Positions 21,760 through 35,599 of a stretch of DNA of 64,000 nucleotides are shown here, piece after piece. How positions within the stretch are numbered: position 1 is the stretch's first letter; each line of letters starts with the position of its first letter. Origin of the DNA: Bolinopsis microptera. Taxonomy: Eukaryota > Ctenophora > Tentaculata > Lobata > Bolinopsidae. The position numbers were made by a program, and so were the translations under genes. Under the pieces are notes generated by a model. That model had not been told where the DNA came from. It made no database searches and saw only the letters and a list, made by a program, of their open reading frames with translations. The stretch spans positions 983,375 through 1,047,374 of the forward strand of contig NC_087072.1 of assembly GCF_026151205.1 (NCBI RefSeq). Reading direction: 5' to 3'.

Positions 21760-23805
21760 TTTCCTTTTATTTATGCAATGATAAGTCTTCAGTGAGCACT
21801 GATAAATCTCTAAAACAGCCTTTCTAGGTATAATATATATATATATTAGTATTACCAGGAGACCTGGAGACATATATATATAAAATGTCGCTTTATAATT
21901 TGTACTTTACTTTTACTTATATATTTTTTCTGTTTGATATTTTAATTGCGTTGTTGTAATGTTCCAAATCATATTTTAATACCATATTACAACATCTTAA
22001 TTGTTAAATGTTTAAACTTTAAATGTTTTTATTTTAAATGTTAAATGTTTAAGAAAATGTAAGATTGCAGTATTAGAAAATTCTTTGCGACCAGCCCAAT
22101 TTATGACACATCGATATATTTACATAATTTTATAGGCCAACAACTACGTTTTTGCCCTAACTCCAAAATTGAAAAATACAAGTTTCTTTAAGAGCTATCA
22201 ATATCTATAAATGTGGCCATTATAATATACGTAAATTTATATGTACAGGAAAGTTCAGCGAAATGGCCGTTTATGTCAAATAAATTATCACCAACACGAT
22301 ATGACCATAGACCTTGAAAGTTGAAGTACTTCCATGCCAAGTTCCATAACGCTATAATGATTTTCATTTACAACTTACAGGTATTTTTCGCAATTTTGAG
22401 CAACATAATGAACCAGGTCTCTTTGTTGACAGTTGTGTCTCTCTCTCTATTACTATAGTACTGGCACTAATTTGTGGCCATATCATTACTCCTTTATAAT
22501 ATTTACTCCCTACTACACTTTATAAGATTTGATCCATCCATTCATTTTTGCGTATATTTCAATCGGCGAGCAGTGCGATTATAGATCTTACTTCACAATC
22601 TCGTATCAATTATGTGTCCCTCCCTCCAAACCATACAGCAATATGTCCGTACAGTCATAAAACAATATCATTATTTTCTAGATGGTAATACAGCAACTAA
22701 ACGATTTTTCTGCAGTTCATATGTTATCATGAGATAGACGTGGGTTTCAACGACGTTGTCATGGTAACGACGTCCGACTCTCCATTCATTTAAAACCGTG
22801 TTCTGTTCTATTTATTACTGTTACTGTGTCTTCTCATTGACCTTCGGGAGTTGCAGAGATCCCTTCTGCTTATCACAACCTTCCCTAAATTGTACACTTT
22901 AACCCTGGTGCAATCATGATAATGTTGGCATTGTGCCATCACTCTTTATTACTTATATTGACCAATGATATAAAAATGTTCAATGACACCATTCTCCCAG
23001 CTAGGCAGCTTACCTCCCTGCATTGTGAACACTGAACATACTATAATGACCTGTGTTATTATTTATATAGTGTTGCATACCCATCACCATGGTTACACTA
23101 TAGTTACCCATCACCTGAAGGCTTTTCTGGATCTCAAATATCGATTGGACAAAGGAAAATGCTAAATTTTTGACTAATAAACGGTATTTTGATCAAGGTA
23201 GTTAAAATAGTTGCCAGTAACTACACTAAAATTTTACGCGGTGATAATCATAAAGTTACAATAAAGTTACCGACAAGTCGCAATGAACAGAGCTCGCTTT
23301 GGCAATAACAAAAGAAATAACTTTAAAACACAGACCAATATATTATACAGAGATTCGGAGAACTCGAATTATGTTGACGAGTAAAATGTCAACATATTGA
23401 ATATTGATGCTTATAATTAACATTTTTGGTCTCATAAATTCCTCAAAAAGTATAAATACCATAATCGGACCAGTCCTTCCAATAATTATCGATTATATTA
23501 GACCAAAATAACGTAATTCATGACAGCTTCCGGCCTGTCATGGAGCTTAATGACTATTCTGCCCATGCATTTCTTAAAATATATATTAGTATTTTCATTT
23601 ATAAGGGTCCTGATGATATATTAGTATGTAGATTGTACGTGGAATGCGATGTCAGTCACGATATAAGCATATTATTTATATTACATATTAATACCATTAA
23701 AACTAAGTGCTTGATGTCGCAAACTGTTGGAACAAATATTTTTCCAAATATTTGGACAATTCTTCTACTTTGTCAGTAATTTGTGTCAGAGTAAGTTGTT
23801 AAAAG
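21760..23805. other. AT-rich intergenic DNA, nothing recognised
   Basis: An (AT)n run at about 21830-21850. The open frames at 22983 and 23540 have no recognisable domains and no strong splice context. Confidence 0.4.
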
Positions 23806-23825
23806 CTTGGGAAGCAGCCGACCCT

Positions 23826-26800
23826 CAACTCTCAGCTACAACACGAGTGTTTTGCGGGTAGTAGCCCTCCCCAGCCCAACTCTCAGCTGCAGCATGAGTA
23901 TTGTGTGGGTAGTAGCCCTCCCCAGCCCAACTCTCAGCTGCAGCATGAGTATTGTGCGGGTAGTAGCCCTCCCCAGCCCAACTCTCAGCTGCAGCATGAG
24001 TATTGTGTGGGTAGTAGCCCTCCCCAGCCCAACTCTCAGCTGCAGCATGAGTATTGTGCGGGTAGTAGCCCTCCCCAGCCCAACTCTCAGCTGCAGCATG
24101 AGTATTGTGCGGGTAGTAGCCCTCCCCAGCCCAACTCTCAGCTGCAGCATGAGTATTGTGTGGGTAGTAGCCCTCCCCAGCCCAACTCTCAGCTGCAGCA
24201 TGAGTATTGTGCGGGTAGTAGCCCTCCCCAGCCCAACTCTCAGCTGCAGCATGAGTATTGTGTGGGTAGTAGCCCTCCCCAGCCCAACTCTCAGCTGCAG
24301 CATGAGTATTGTGCGGGTAGTAGCCCTCCCCAGCCCAACTCTCAGCTGCAGCATGAGTATTGTGCGGGTAGTAGCCCTCCCCAGCCCAACTCTCAGCTGC
24401 AGCATGAGTATTGTGCGGGTAGTAGCCCTCCCCAGCCCAACTCTCAGCTGCAGCATGAGTATTGTGTGGGTAGTAGCCCTCCCCAGCCCAACTCTCAGCT
24501 GCAGCATGAGTATTGTGCGGGTAGTAGCCCTCCCCTGCCCAACTCTCAGCTGCAGCATGAGTATTGTGCGGGTAGTAGCCCTCCCCAGCCCAACTCTCAG
24601 CTGCAGCATGAGTATTGTGCGGGTAGTAGCCCTCCCCAGCCCAACTCTCAGCTGCAGCATGAGTATTGTGCGGGTAGTAGCCCTCCCCAGCCCAACTCTC
24701 AGCTGCAGCATGAGTATTGTGTGGGTAGTAGCCCTCCCCAGCCCAACTCTCAGCTGCAGAATGAGTGTTTTGCGGGTAGTAGCCCTCCCCAGCCCAACTC
24801 TCAGCTGCAGCATGAGTATTGTGCGGGTAGTAGCCCTCCCCAGCCCAACTCTCAGCTGCAGCATGAGTATTGTGTGGGTAGTAACTCTCCCCAGCCCAAC
24901 TCTCAGCTGCAGCATGAGTATTGTGTTGGTAGTAGCCCTCCCCAGCCCAACTCTCAGCTGCAGCATGAGTATTGTGCGGGTAGTAGCCCTCCCCAGCCCA
25001 ACTCTCATCTGCAGGATGAGTATTGTGTGGGTAGTAGCCCTCCCCAGCCCAACTCTCAGCTGCAGCATGAGTATTGTGTGGGTAGTAGCCCTCCCCAGCC
25101 CAACTCTCAGCTGCAGCATGAGTATTGTGTGGGTAGTAGCCCTCCCCAGCCCAACTCTCAGCTGCAGCATGAGTATTGTGTGGGTAGTAGCCCTCCCCAG
25201 CCCAACTCTCAGCTGCAGCATGAGTATTGTGCGGGTAGTAGCCCTCCCCAGCCCAACTCTCAGCTGCAGCATGAGTGTTTTGCGGGTAGTAGCCCTCCCC
25301 AGCCCAACTCTCTGCTGCAGCACAAGTATTGTGTGGGTAGTAGCCCTCCCCAGCCCAACTCTCAGCTGCAGCATGAGTATTGTGCGGGTAGTAGCCCTCC
25401 CCAGCCCAACTCTCAGCTGCAGCATGAGTATTGTGCGGGTAGTAGCCCTCCCCTGCCCAACTCTCAGCTGCAGCATGAGTGTTTTGCGGGTAGTAGCCCT
25501 CCCCAGCCCAACTCTCTGCTGCAGCATGAGTATTGTGCGGGTAGTAGCCCTCCCCAGCCCAACTCTCAGCTGCAGCATGAGTATTGTGCGGGTAGTAGCC
25601 CTCCCCAGCCCAACTCTCAGCTGCAGCATGAGTGTTTTGCGGGTAGTAACCCTCCCCAGCCCAACTCTCAGCTGCAGCATGAGTATTGTGTGGGTAGTAG
25701 CCCTCCCCAGCCCAACTCTCAGCTGCAGCATGAGTATTGTGCGGGTAGTAGCCCTCCCCAGCCCAACTCTCAGCTGCAGCATGAGTATTGTGTGGGTAGT
25801 AGCCCTCCCCTGCCCAACTCTCAGCTGCAGCATGAGTATTGTGTGGGTAGTAGCCCTCCCCAGCCCAACTCTCAGCTGCAGCATGAGTATTGTGTGGGTA
25901 GTAGCCCTCCCCAGCCCAACTCTCAGCTGCAGCATGAGTGTTTTGCAGGTAGTAGCCCTCCCCAGCCCAACTCTCAGCTGCAGCATGAGTATTGTGTGGG
26001 TAGTAGCCCTCCCCTGCCCAACTCTCAGCTGCAGCATGAGTATTGTGTGGGTAGTAGCCCTCCTCAGCCCAACTCTCAGCTGCAGCATGAGTATTGTGTG
26101 GGTAGTAGCCCTCCCCAGCCCAACTCTCAGCTGCAGCATGAGTATTGTGTGGGTAGTAGCCCTCCCCAGCCCAACTCTCAGCTGCAGCATGAGTATTGTG
26201 TGGGTAGTAGCCCTCCCCAGCCCAACTCTCAGCTGCAGCATGAGTATTGTGCGGGTAGTAGCCCTCCCCAGCCCAACTCTCAGCTGCAGCATGAGTGTTT
26301 TGCGGGTAGTAGCCCTCCCCAGCCCAACTCTCTGCTGCAGCACAAGTATTGTGTGGGTAGTAGCCCTCCCCTGCCCAACTCTCAGCTGCAGCATGAGTGT
26401 TTTGCGGGTAGTAGCCCTCCCCAGCCCAACTCTCTGCTGCAGCATGAGTATTGTGCGGGTAGTAGCCCTCCCCAGCCCAACTCTCAGCTGCAGCATGAGT
26501 ATTGTGCGGGTAGTAGCCCTCCCCAGCCCAACTCTCAGCTGCAGCATGAGTGTTTTGCGGGTAGTAACCCTCCCCAGCCCAACTCTCAGCTGCAGCATGA
26601 GTATTGTGTGGGTAGTAGCCCTCCCAGCCCAACTCTCAGCTGCAGCATGAGTATTGTGCGGGTAGTAGCCCTCCCCAGCCCAACTCTCAGCTGCAGCATG
26701 AGTATTGTGTGGGTAGTAGCCCTCCCCTGCCCAACTCTCAGCTGCAGCATGAGTATTGTGTGGGTAGTAGCCCTCCCCAGCCCAACTCTCAGCTGCAGCA

Positions 26801-27900
26801 TGAGTATTGTGTGGGTAGTAGCCCTCCCCAGCCCAACTCTCAGCTGCAGCATGAGTGTTTTGCAGGTAGTAGCCCTCCCCAGCCCAACTCTCAGCTGCAG
26901 CATGAGTATTGTGTGGGTAGTAGCCCTCCCCTGCCCAACTCTCAGCTGCAGCATGAGTATTGTGTGGGTAGTAGCCCTCCTCAGCCCAACTCTCAGCTGC
27001 AGCATGAGTATTGTGTGGGTAGTAGCCCTCCCCAGCCCAACTCTCAGCTGCAGCATGATGATTGTGTGGGTAGTAGCCCTCCTCAGCCCAACTCTCAGCT
27101 GCAGCATGAGTATTGTGTGGGTAGTAGCCCTCCCCAGCCCAACTCTCAGCTGCAGCATGAGTATTGTGCAGGTAGTAGCCCTCCCCAGCCCAACTCTCAG
27201 CTGCAGCATGAGTGTTTTGCGGGTAGTAGCCCTCCCCAGCCCAACTCTCAGCTGCAGCATGAGTATTGTGCGGGTAGTAGCCCTCCCCTGCCCAACTCTC
27301 AGCTGCAGCATGAGTATTGGGCGGGTAGTAGCCTCCCCAGCCCAACTCTCAGCTGCAGCATGAGTAGTGTGCAGGTAGTAGCCCTCCCCAGCCCAACTCT
27401 CAGCTGCAGCATGACTATGAGTATTGTGCAGGTAGTAGCCCTCCCCAGCCCAACTCTCAGCTGCAGCATGAGTGTTTTGCGGGTAGTAGCCCTCCCCAGC
27501 CCAACTCTGAGCTGCAGCATGAGTATTGTGTGGGTAGTAGCCCTCCCCAGCCCAACTCTCAGCTGCAGCATGAGTGTTTTGCGGGTAGTAGCCCTCTCCA
27601 GCCCAACTCTCAGCTGCAGCATGAGTGTTTTGCGGGTAGTAGCCCTCCCCTGCCCAACTCTGAGCTGCAGCATGAGTATTGTGTGGGTAGTAGCCCTCCC
27701 CAGCCCAACTCTCAGCTGCAGCATGAGTGTTTTGCGGGTAGTAGCCCTCCCCAGGCCCAACTCTCAGCTGCAGCATGAGTGTTTTGCGGGTAGTAGCCCC
27801 TCCCCAGCCCAACTCTCAGCTGCAGCATTGAGTCATTGTGTGGGTAGGAGCCCTCCCCAGCCCAACTCTCAGCTGCAGCATGAGTATTGTGCAGGGTAGT
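23826..27900 (+). repeat. 51-bp minisatellite, well-resolved part (about 80 copies)
   Basis: Each unit runs from GGGTAGTAGCCCTCCCCAGC through CAACTCTCAGCTGCAGCATG to GAGTATTGTG(C/T), 51 bp in total. Variants (GAGTGTTTTGCGGG, CCCCTGCCC, CTCTCTGCTG, AGTAACCC) are distributed in a pattern. A block marked by the AGTAACCC variant at 25643 returns at 26561, exactly 918 bp or 18 units later, showing higher-order duplication. 51 is a multiple of 3 and units lack stops in most frames, so long frames appear on both strands; they are not genes. Confidence 0.97.
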
Positions 27901-30900
27901 AGCCCCTCCCCAGCCCAAATTTCCCCAGCGCGCATGGGGTTGTGTGGGTATAGCCCCCCCCCCCCCCAACTCCCCCCGGGCCTTACTTCACGAGGGTTTT
28001 GCGGGTTTACCCAGCCCCCCCCAAGCCCAACTCTGAGCTGCGCAGAAGTTTGTGTTGGGGTAGTACCCCCCCCACCCCAACCCCCCCGGCTGCAGCTTAA
28101 AGGTATTTGCGGGATTTAGCCCCCCCCCCAAAGCCCAACTTTTAGTTTGCGGGATGGGTTTTTTTGGCAGGTGGGTAGCCCCCCCACCCCAACTCCACCC
28201 GGCACCATGGGATTGTGTGGGGTAAACCCCTCCCAAACCCCAAAACTTTTTGCGGCCCCGGAGTATTGTGGGGGGTTTGACCCCCTCCCCCCCCCCAAAC
28301 CTCAGCTGAAGCATGAGTTTTTTTTTGGGCGGGGAGAAGCCCTCCCCTCCCCCAACTTCAGCGGGCGCATGGTATTGTGGGGGTTTTTTACCCCTCCCCC
28401 CCAAAAACTCCAGCTGCAGCGAGTTTGTGGGGGTTTAGTAGGCCCTCCCCGGGCCCTTTCTCTCCTGCAGCATGATATTGTGGGGGTTGTGGCCCTCCCC
28501 ACCCAACTCCCCAACTGAAACCCAGGAGTATTGTGTGGGTAAGCCCTCCCCACCCCAAAATTCGTTTGCAGCAGGAGTTTTGTAAAGGTATTTGGGGGCC
28601 CCCCCAAACTCTCAGTTTGCCCCTTGGAAATTGTAAAGGTTTATTTGGCCCCCCCCAAACCCAAACCCCCAGCTCCCAGCGGGTTTGGGTGGGGGTTAGG
28701 AGCCCTCCCCACCCCCAACCCCTTCGCTGCAAGCATGAGGTGTTTTGGGGGGGGTTAGAAAGCCCTCCCCGCTCAACTCTATTTGAAGCATAAAGTATTG
28801 TGGGGGTTTAGAAACCCTCCCCACCCAATTTCCTCAGCTGCAGCATGATGTTTTTGCGGGAAAGTACCCCCCCCCCAGCCCAACTTTTCAGTTTGCAGCG
28901 GGAGTATTTTTGGGGGTTTGTTGCCCCCCCCCACCCCAACTCTCGGGCAACCCAGGGAGTATTGTGCAGGTAGTAGCCCTCCCCACCCCAAATTTTAAAG
29001 CTGCGCTTGAGTTTTGTGGGGGTTTTATTTTAGCCCTCCCCAGCCCAAAACCCCTCGTGGCATGGGGGTTTTGGGGGTTTAGTAGCCCCCCCAACCCCAA
29101 ACCTCTCAGCTGCGCATGAGTATTGTGGGGGTATTTGCCCCCCCCACCCCCAAACTCCAGCTGCGCTTTTGAGTTTTTGTGCGGGGTTAAAAGTAAGCCC
29201 TCCCCCCCCAAATCCCAGCTGCCCCCTTGAGTATTGTGTGGGTAGTAGCCCCCCCCCACCCAAAAACCCTCTCACTGCCGCATGAGTGTTTTGGGGGGGT
29301 TAGTAGCCCCCCACCCCCCAACCCCCCACCCGGGCCCCATGGTATTGTGGGGGTTTGTACCCCTTTCCCCACCCCAACTCTCAACCCCCAGCAGGAGTTT
29401 TGTCCCGGGTTGTAGCCCTCCCACCCCAATCCAGTGCGGGCAGGAGTATTGTGCGGGGGTTTAGCCCCCCGGGCCCAATTTCTCAGTCCCAGAAATGATT
29501 TAATTGTGGGGGGTTTTAGAAAGGCCCTCCCAGCCCCCTTTCAGCTACAAACCCCGGGGGTTTTTGGGGGGTTTATTTGCCCTCCCCCCCCCAACTCTCA
29601 CTGCAGCATGGTATTTTTTGGGGGGTTTATTTAGCCCTCCCACCCCAACTCCCCAGCTCAGCATGATTAATTTGTGGGTTTTTGCCCTCCCCAGCCCAAC
29701 TTCAGTTTCCCAAAACAGGGAGTGTTTTGGGGGTTTAGTGGGCCCTCCCCGCCCAACCCGCTGCAGCATGAGTATTGTGGGGGGTTAGTAGTTTTCCCCC
29801 CCCAAAACCTCTCAGCTGCAGCATGAGGGTTTTGGGGGGTATTACCCTCCCCACCCCAAACCCTTCAGCCCCCGAAATGAGTATTGTGGGGGTATTTTAG
29901 CCCTCCCCTGCCCAACCCCTCCTGAAAGGTTTGATTTATTGGGGTTGGGAAAGTACCCCCCCACCCCAAACCCTCCCAGCGGCAGCATGAGTATTGTGAG
30001 GGTTTAGTAGCCCCCCCCCCCCAACCTCAGTTTGCCCATGAGTTTTGTGCATATTAGGATCTCCCCCAGCCCAACTCTCAGCTGCAGAGGGTTTTGTGCG
30101 GGTAGTGGGCCCTCCCCACCCCAACTTCAGCTCCCCAAGCATGAGTGTTTTGGGGGTAGTACCCCCCCCCCCAGCTCAACTCCAGTTTGCAGCATGAGTT
30201 TTGTGTGGTAGTAGCCCCCCCCAGCCCAACTTCATCTGAAAGCATGAGTGTTTTGCAGGTTTTGTAGCCCTCCCCACCCCAAAATTTCTCACTCCCAGCA
30301 TGGGGTATTGTGTGGGTTTAGCCCCCCCACCCCAACCTCAGCTGCGGCATGAGTTTTTGGTGCGGGTTTTAGTACCCTTTCCCCAGCCCAATTTCCAGTT
30401 TGCAGCAGGGAGTTTTGGGTGCGGGTATTTGCCCCCCCAGCCCAAGTCCGGGCTGCAGAAATAGTGTTTTGCGGGTTTTTTCCCCCTCCCCGCTCAACTC
30501 TCAGCTGCAGCTTGAGAAATTGTGTGGGTAGTAGCCCCCCCACCCAAAACTCTCGCTGCAGATGAGTTTTTTTTGCAGGTAGTACCCCTCCCCAGCCCAA
30601 CTCTCACCCTGCACCCTGATTTTGTTTGGGTAGTAGCCCTCCCCACCCAAAACCCCCTCACGGAAAGGCTTGAGTGTTTTGTGGGTAGAATACCCTCCCC
30701 AGCCAACTCCCCCCCAGTGCAGCATGAGTAGTGTGGGGTGGGGTACCCTCCCAGCCCAACTCTCAACGCACCATGGGGATTGGGGGGTGGGTACCCCTCC
30801 CCAGCCCAACTCTCACCCTGCAGCATGGAGTATTGTGCGGGGTTAGTCCCCTCCCCAGCCCCAACTTCAGCGGCAGCATGGGGGTTTTGGTGGGGTTTTT

Positions 30901-33900
30901 AGCCCCCCCAGCCCCAACCCCGCAGCTACAACCCCGAGTTTTTTTGGGGGTTGTAGCCCTCCCCCACCCCCAACCCCCTCAGCTGCAGCATGGTATTGTG
31001 CGGGTAGTACCCCTCCCCAGCCCAACGCTCACCCGGGCAGCTGAGTTTTGGTGTGGGTATTGCCCTCCCCGGGCCCAAAAAAAAACCCCGCTAAAACCCA
31101 ACGATGTTTTGCGGGTAGAAAAGCCCTCCCCGGGCCCAAACTTCGCTGCCCCGAGTTTGTGGGGGGGTTTGGGTAGCCCTCCCCACCCAAACTCTAAAGT
31201 TTGCAGCAGAGTTTTTTTGTGGGAGTGGGCCCCCCCCGGGCCCAACTCTCGCTTGCAGCATGGGATTTTTTGGTGGGTATTTAAAGGCCCTCCCCTCCCA
31301 CTCTCAGCTGAAAGATGGGTATTGTGTGGGTGTAGCCCTCCCCACCCCAAACTCCCAGCTCCCAGCAGAGTATTGGGGGGGGTTTAGTAGCCCTCCCCGA
31401 AAAATCCAGCTCCCACCCAAGGGGGTTTTTGTGTGGGAAAGTGGGCCCTCCCCCCCCAAACTCTCACTGCGCAGGGAGTTTTGTGCGGGTGGGAGCCCCC
31501 CCCAGCCCAACTCTCAGTGCAGCATGGGGTATTTTTGGGGTATTTGCCCCCCTTCCCCCGGGCCCAAACTCTCCTGCGGCATGATATTGGGTGGGTAGTA
31601 CCCCTCCCCACCCCCCAACTCTCATTTTTGGCGGGCCAAAAGTATTGGTTGGGGTAAAAGCCCTCCCCACCCCAAACCTTTTAGCTGCAGAAATGAGTAT
31701 TGTGCGGGTGAAACCCTCCCCGGGCCCAACCTCAGCTGAGAAATGTTTTATTGGGGGGGGTTTTTTAAAAGGCCCTCCCCACCCCAACTCCGCGGCAGCA
31801 TGAGTTTTTTGTGGGTAGTAGCCCCCCCCCAGCCCAACTCCAGCTGCACATGAGTATTGTGGGGGAAAGAAAGCCCCCCCCCACCCAACCTCGTGCAGCA
31901 GATTATTGTGGGGGTTTTGTAGCCCCCCCAGCCCAACTCTCAGCTGCAGCATGGTATCGTGCGGGAAAGGAAAGCCCTCCCCTGAAAAACTTCACTGCAG
32001 CATAAAGTGTTTTTGCAGGTAGTAGCCCCCCCGCCCAACCCCCTCAGTTTGGCAGCATGAGTATTGTGGGGGTTTATAGCCCTCCCCGCCCAACCCCTCC
32101 TTGCCATAGTATTGTGCGGGTGGGACCCCTCCCCGGGCCCCAAACCTCAGCTCCCGCATGAGGGGTTTTGAAAGGTAGTAGCCCCCCCCGCCCAATTTCT
32201 CACGGCAGCAGGGAGTTTTGGGTGGGGGTTTAAGGTAGGCCCTCCCCGCCCAACCTCCGCTGCACCCTGAAAATTGTGCGGGTAGTAGCCCTCCCCACCC
32301 CCAACTTCTCCTGCGGCATGATTTTTTGGTGGGGGGTTATTTAAGCCCCCCCCAGCCCAACCTCAGCTGCAGCGAGGGGTGGGGGTAGAAACCCCTCCCC
32401 AGCCCCCCCCTCAGCTCCCAGAAATGAGTATGGGTGGGGGTTATTTGGCCCCCCCCCTGCCCAACCCCTCAGTTTCCCCCCCAACCCCATGAGTTTTTTG
32501 CAGGTAGTAGCCCTCCCCAGCCCAACTCTCAGCTGCAGCATGAGTATTGTGCGGGTAGTAGCCTCCCCAGCCCAAACTCTCAGCTGCAGAATGAGTATTG
32601 TGCGGGTAGTAGCCCTCCCCAGCCCAACTCTCAGCTGCAGCATGAGTGTTTTGCAGGTAGTAGCCCTCCCCAGCCCAACTCTCAGCTGCAGCATGAGTAT
32701 TGTGCGGGTATAGTAGCCCTCCCCAGCCCAACTCTCAGCTGCAGCATGAGTGTTTTGCGGGTAGTAGCCCTCTCCAGCCCAACTCTCAGCTGCAGCATGA
32801 GTATTGTGCGGATAGTAGCCCCTCCCCAGCCCAACTCTCAGCTGCAGCATGAGTATTGTGCGGGTAGTAGCCCTCCCCAGCCCAACTCTCAGCTGCAAGC
32901 ATGAGTATTGTGCGGGTAGTAGCCCTCCCAGCCCAACTTGGGCCTGCAGCATGAGTGTTTTGCAGGTATAGCCCCCCCACCCCCAACTCTCACCCGGCCA
33001 GATGAGTTTGTGGGGGTTGTAGCCCTTCCCTTGCCCAACTCCCCCAGCGGCACCCTTTGGTTTTGTGCGGGTAGTACCCCTTTTCCCCCCCCCCAACTCT
33101 CACCCTACAGCGGGGTTTTTTTTTTGTGGGGGTAGTACCCCTCTCCGGCCCAACTTTCCTTGCAGCAGAGTATTGGGGTAGTAGCCCCCCCCCCTCCCCA
33201 AAATCTCACCCGGCAAAAAAGGTATTGTGGGAAAGGTTGCCCCCCCCCCCCCAAACCCCTTTTCAGCTGCTGCATGGTTTTTGTGCGGGTAGTCCCCTCC
33301 CCACCCCAAACCCCCCTAAAGTTTGCACCGGAAGTTTTGGAAGGGAGTAGCCCCCCCCCCTCCCAAAATCCCAGCTGCGCTTGGGTATTGTGCGGGTAGA
33401 AAAGGCCCTCCCCAGCCAAAACTCTCAGGCAGCATGGGGTTTTGGTGCGGAGTAGCCCCCCCACCCCAAACCCTTTTCAGCTCCCACTTGAGAGTTTTGG
33501 GTTTGTTTTCCCCCCCACCCAACTCTCCCCGCAGCATTGATTATTGTGGGGGTGGGATTCCTCCCCGCCCAACCTCTCGCTGCCCCCCATGGTATTTTTG
33601 CGGGAAAGTGGGCCCCTCCCCACCACCCCCAAACCTCACCCTGCAGCATGAGTATTGTGCGGGTAGTAGCCCTCCCAGCCCAAACCCTCGCGGGCCAGAA
33701 AGAGTTTTTGGGGTTGGGGTAGTAGCCCTCCCCAGCCCTTCCCCCCAGCTGCGCATGAGTATTGTGTGGGGTAGAAACCCCTCCCCCCCCAAAACCTCAG
33801 TGCAGCATGATTTTTGTGGGGGTTTTGAAAGTCCTCCCCACCCAACTCCGGGCCTGAAAGAAAAGGGAGTTTTGTGGGGGTTTTAGTAGTCCCCCTGCCA

Positions 33901-33905
33901 CCCCC
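27901..33905 (+). repeat. 51-bp minisatellite, degraded or mis-assembled part
   Basis: The same unit continues for about 6 kb, but nearly every copy has stretched C, G, A or T runs and truncated CAGCTGCAG cores. A clean island returns at about 32490-32930. The change is abrupt and dominated by homopolymer errors, which fits unpolished long-read consensus or a collapsed assembly rather than natural decay. Confidence 0.9.
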
Positions 33906-35345
33906 CCCCGTGCTGGCTTTTAAATTAAAAGTTGAGGGTTAATTTTTCTTTTTTACCCCCTGCATTGTAATTTGGTTAAGCAAAAAAACGCGTAGAGGGG
34001 GACGGCGTCTTTTTTTTACGGCATACAGTCCTCTGCCCACTCCCCGACGTGGGGTCTTGCGGATTTACCTCTTCCCCTTCTCCGTTAACCCTGCCCTTGC
34101 TCAGGGCCTCCCCTTAAACTAATATTTTGGTCTCAGTAGCCTTTTTAAAGTTTGCTTCCCCCCCCACCCCCCCCCCCAAACGAGTCTAACAATGACACAA
34201 AGTAATTTTAGGGGGCTTTTTTTAAGGGACTTTTGGGGTTTTTATAATGTTTAGGGCCCCTGTTTTGAATTTTTTGGGTTTTTTTGGGGCCTTTTTTTGG
34301 GTTTCGGGTTATTATTTACGTAAAAAAAAAGATCGCCAGTCCATTTTTTTTTGCCCCTTTGCGGATGGATGGTAGTTATTTCTATCAATAGTTTTTCTTT
34401 TCCCTCGTCCTTTTTTTTTTAAAATTGACCGCATTTTTTCCCAATATTCCCAATCAGTAAAAAACTGTAAAATTTATTTTTTTTGGGGGCCAAAAGGGGT
34501 TTTCTGCCATTTTTTTCCATTTTTCAAAAAGGGGTGTGGGAAAGGGGGGGGCGGGAAGGGGCCATGCCCTCCCCCCCTTTTAAAAAACCCCCTTTGGGAA
34601 ATTTTTTAAAACCCAAAAAAAATTTTCCCAAAGTCAAACATTTTAAAAGGTTTCCCTTGGGGAAACTTTTTTTTGGTTCTTTGGTTTAATGCTCCCCCTG
34701 ATCGGGCCCCCCCTTTCCCCCCAATTACAATCGGGAAGCGGGGGGGGCCTCGGGCCTTCAGGGGGGTTAACTTTCCCCCAACATTGGGAAAAGGGTTTGG
34801 GGATGAAAATTTTTATTTTTGAAAAAAAACTTTATTGTGGCCCGCAAAATTTTAAAGAAAAATACCCCAATTTTGGGCCCCGGGGAAAAAAAATTGAAAA
34901 AAAAATGCGCGTTTGGGGGCGGGGAAAACCCGTGAAAAATTTTCGCGATTCCAAAAAACCCGGGAAATTTTTCCTTTGCCCTTACCCTGAAAATTTTTTA
35001 AAATTTTCGGGTTTTTGGGCAAATTGGAAAAAAAATTAAATTCCGGGGGAATTTGGTGTCAACAATTTTTTTTTTTCCGAACCCCATTTTAAAAAATCCC
35101 AAAAAAAAATTCTATGCGGGACTGTATTTTTGAATTTGGGGTTTAAAATCAGGGCCCGGGAAAATTAATATTATTGGTAAACGAAATTAACCCGGTCACC
35201 AGGGGTTACATAACCCTTTTGAAAAAGTGAAGGGTTTGGGGTTTTTTTAAAAAGTAGTTTTACTAACAAGTATCACGTGGTTTCCCAAAATAAAAAAATT
35301 GTGTGTTTTACGGGTTGGGTGACCCTTAGTTGAAATAACAAACCG
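33906..35345. other. Homopolymer-distorted sequence, probably poor consensus
   Basis: Runs of A, T, G and C of length 5-9 are packed far above the density elsewhere (for example 34480-34900). No domain is visible. The open frames at 34483 and 34689 come from this distortion. I would not annotate genes here. Confidence 0.7.
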
Positions 35346-35399
35346 GCTGCCCCGTTTTGGGGGCTGGGGCGGGCACGCTGAAGGCTCCCACGCTAAAGG

Positions 35400-35592
35400 G
35401 GCCTGCCGTGAAGGATGCAGGGCTAAAGGGGCTGCACGCTGTACGCTGTACGCTGCACGCTGCACGCTGCACGCTGTACGCTGCACGCTGCACGCTGTAC
35501 GCTGGATGCTGTACGCTGGATGCTGTACGCTGGAGGCTGCATGCTGCACGCTGCACGCTGCACGCTGCACGCTGTACGCTGCACGCTGCAGC
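35400..35592 (+). repeat. 7-bp tandem repeat (CACGCTG/TACGCTG)
   Basis: About 25 copies of a heptamer with C/T variation at the first base and a few larger variants (GGATGCTG, GGAGGCTG). It marks the return to normal sequence quality. Confidence 0.9.
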
Positions 35593-35599
35593 TGCATGA

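Noticed and set aside
23807-27899. Very long open frames on both strands (up to 1169 codons) across the 51-bp array
   Set aside because: The unit length is a multiple of 3 and has no stops in several frames, so every frame opens at once; there is no start, domain or codon bias, only repeats.
27838-33886. Dozens of Pro/Gly-rich frames in the degraded array
   Set aside because: They arise from homopolymer-distorted repeat units in all frames and are not coherent proteins.
34483-35039. Two Lys/Phe/Pro-rich open frames
   Set aside because: They lie in sequence with inflated homopolymers; composition reflects runs of A, T and C.
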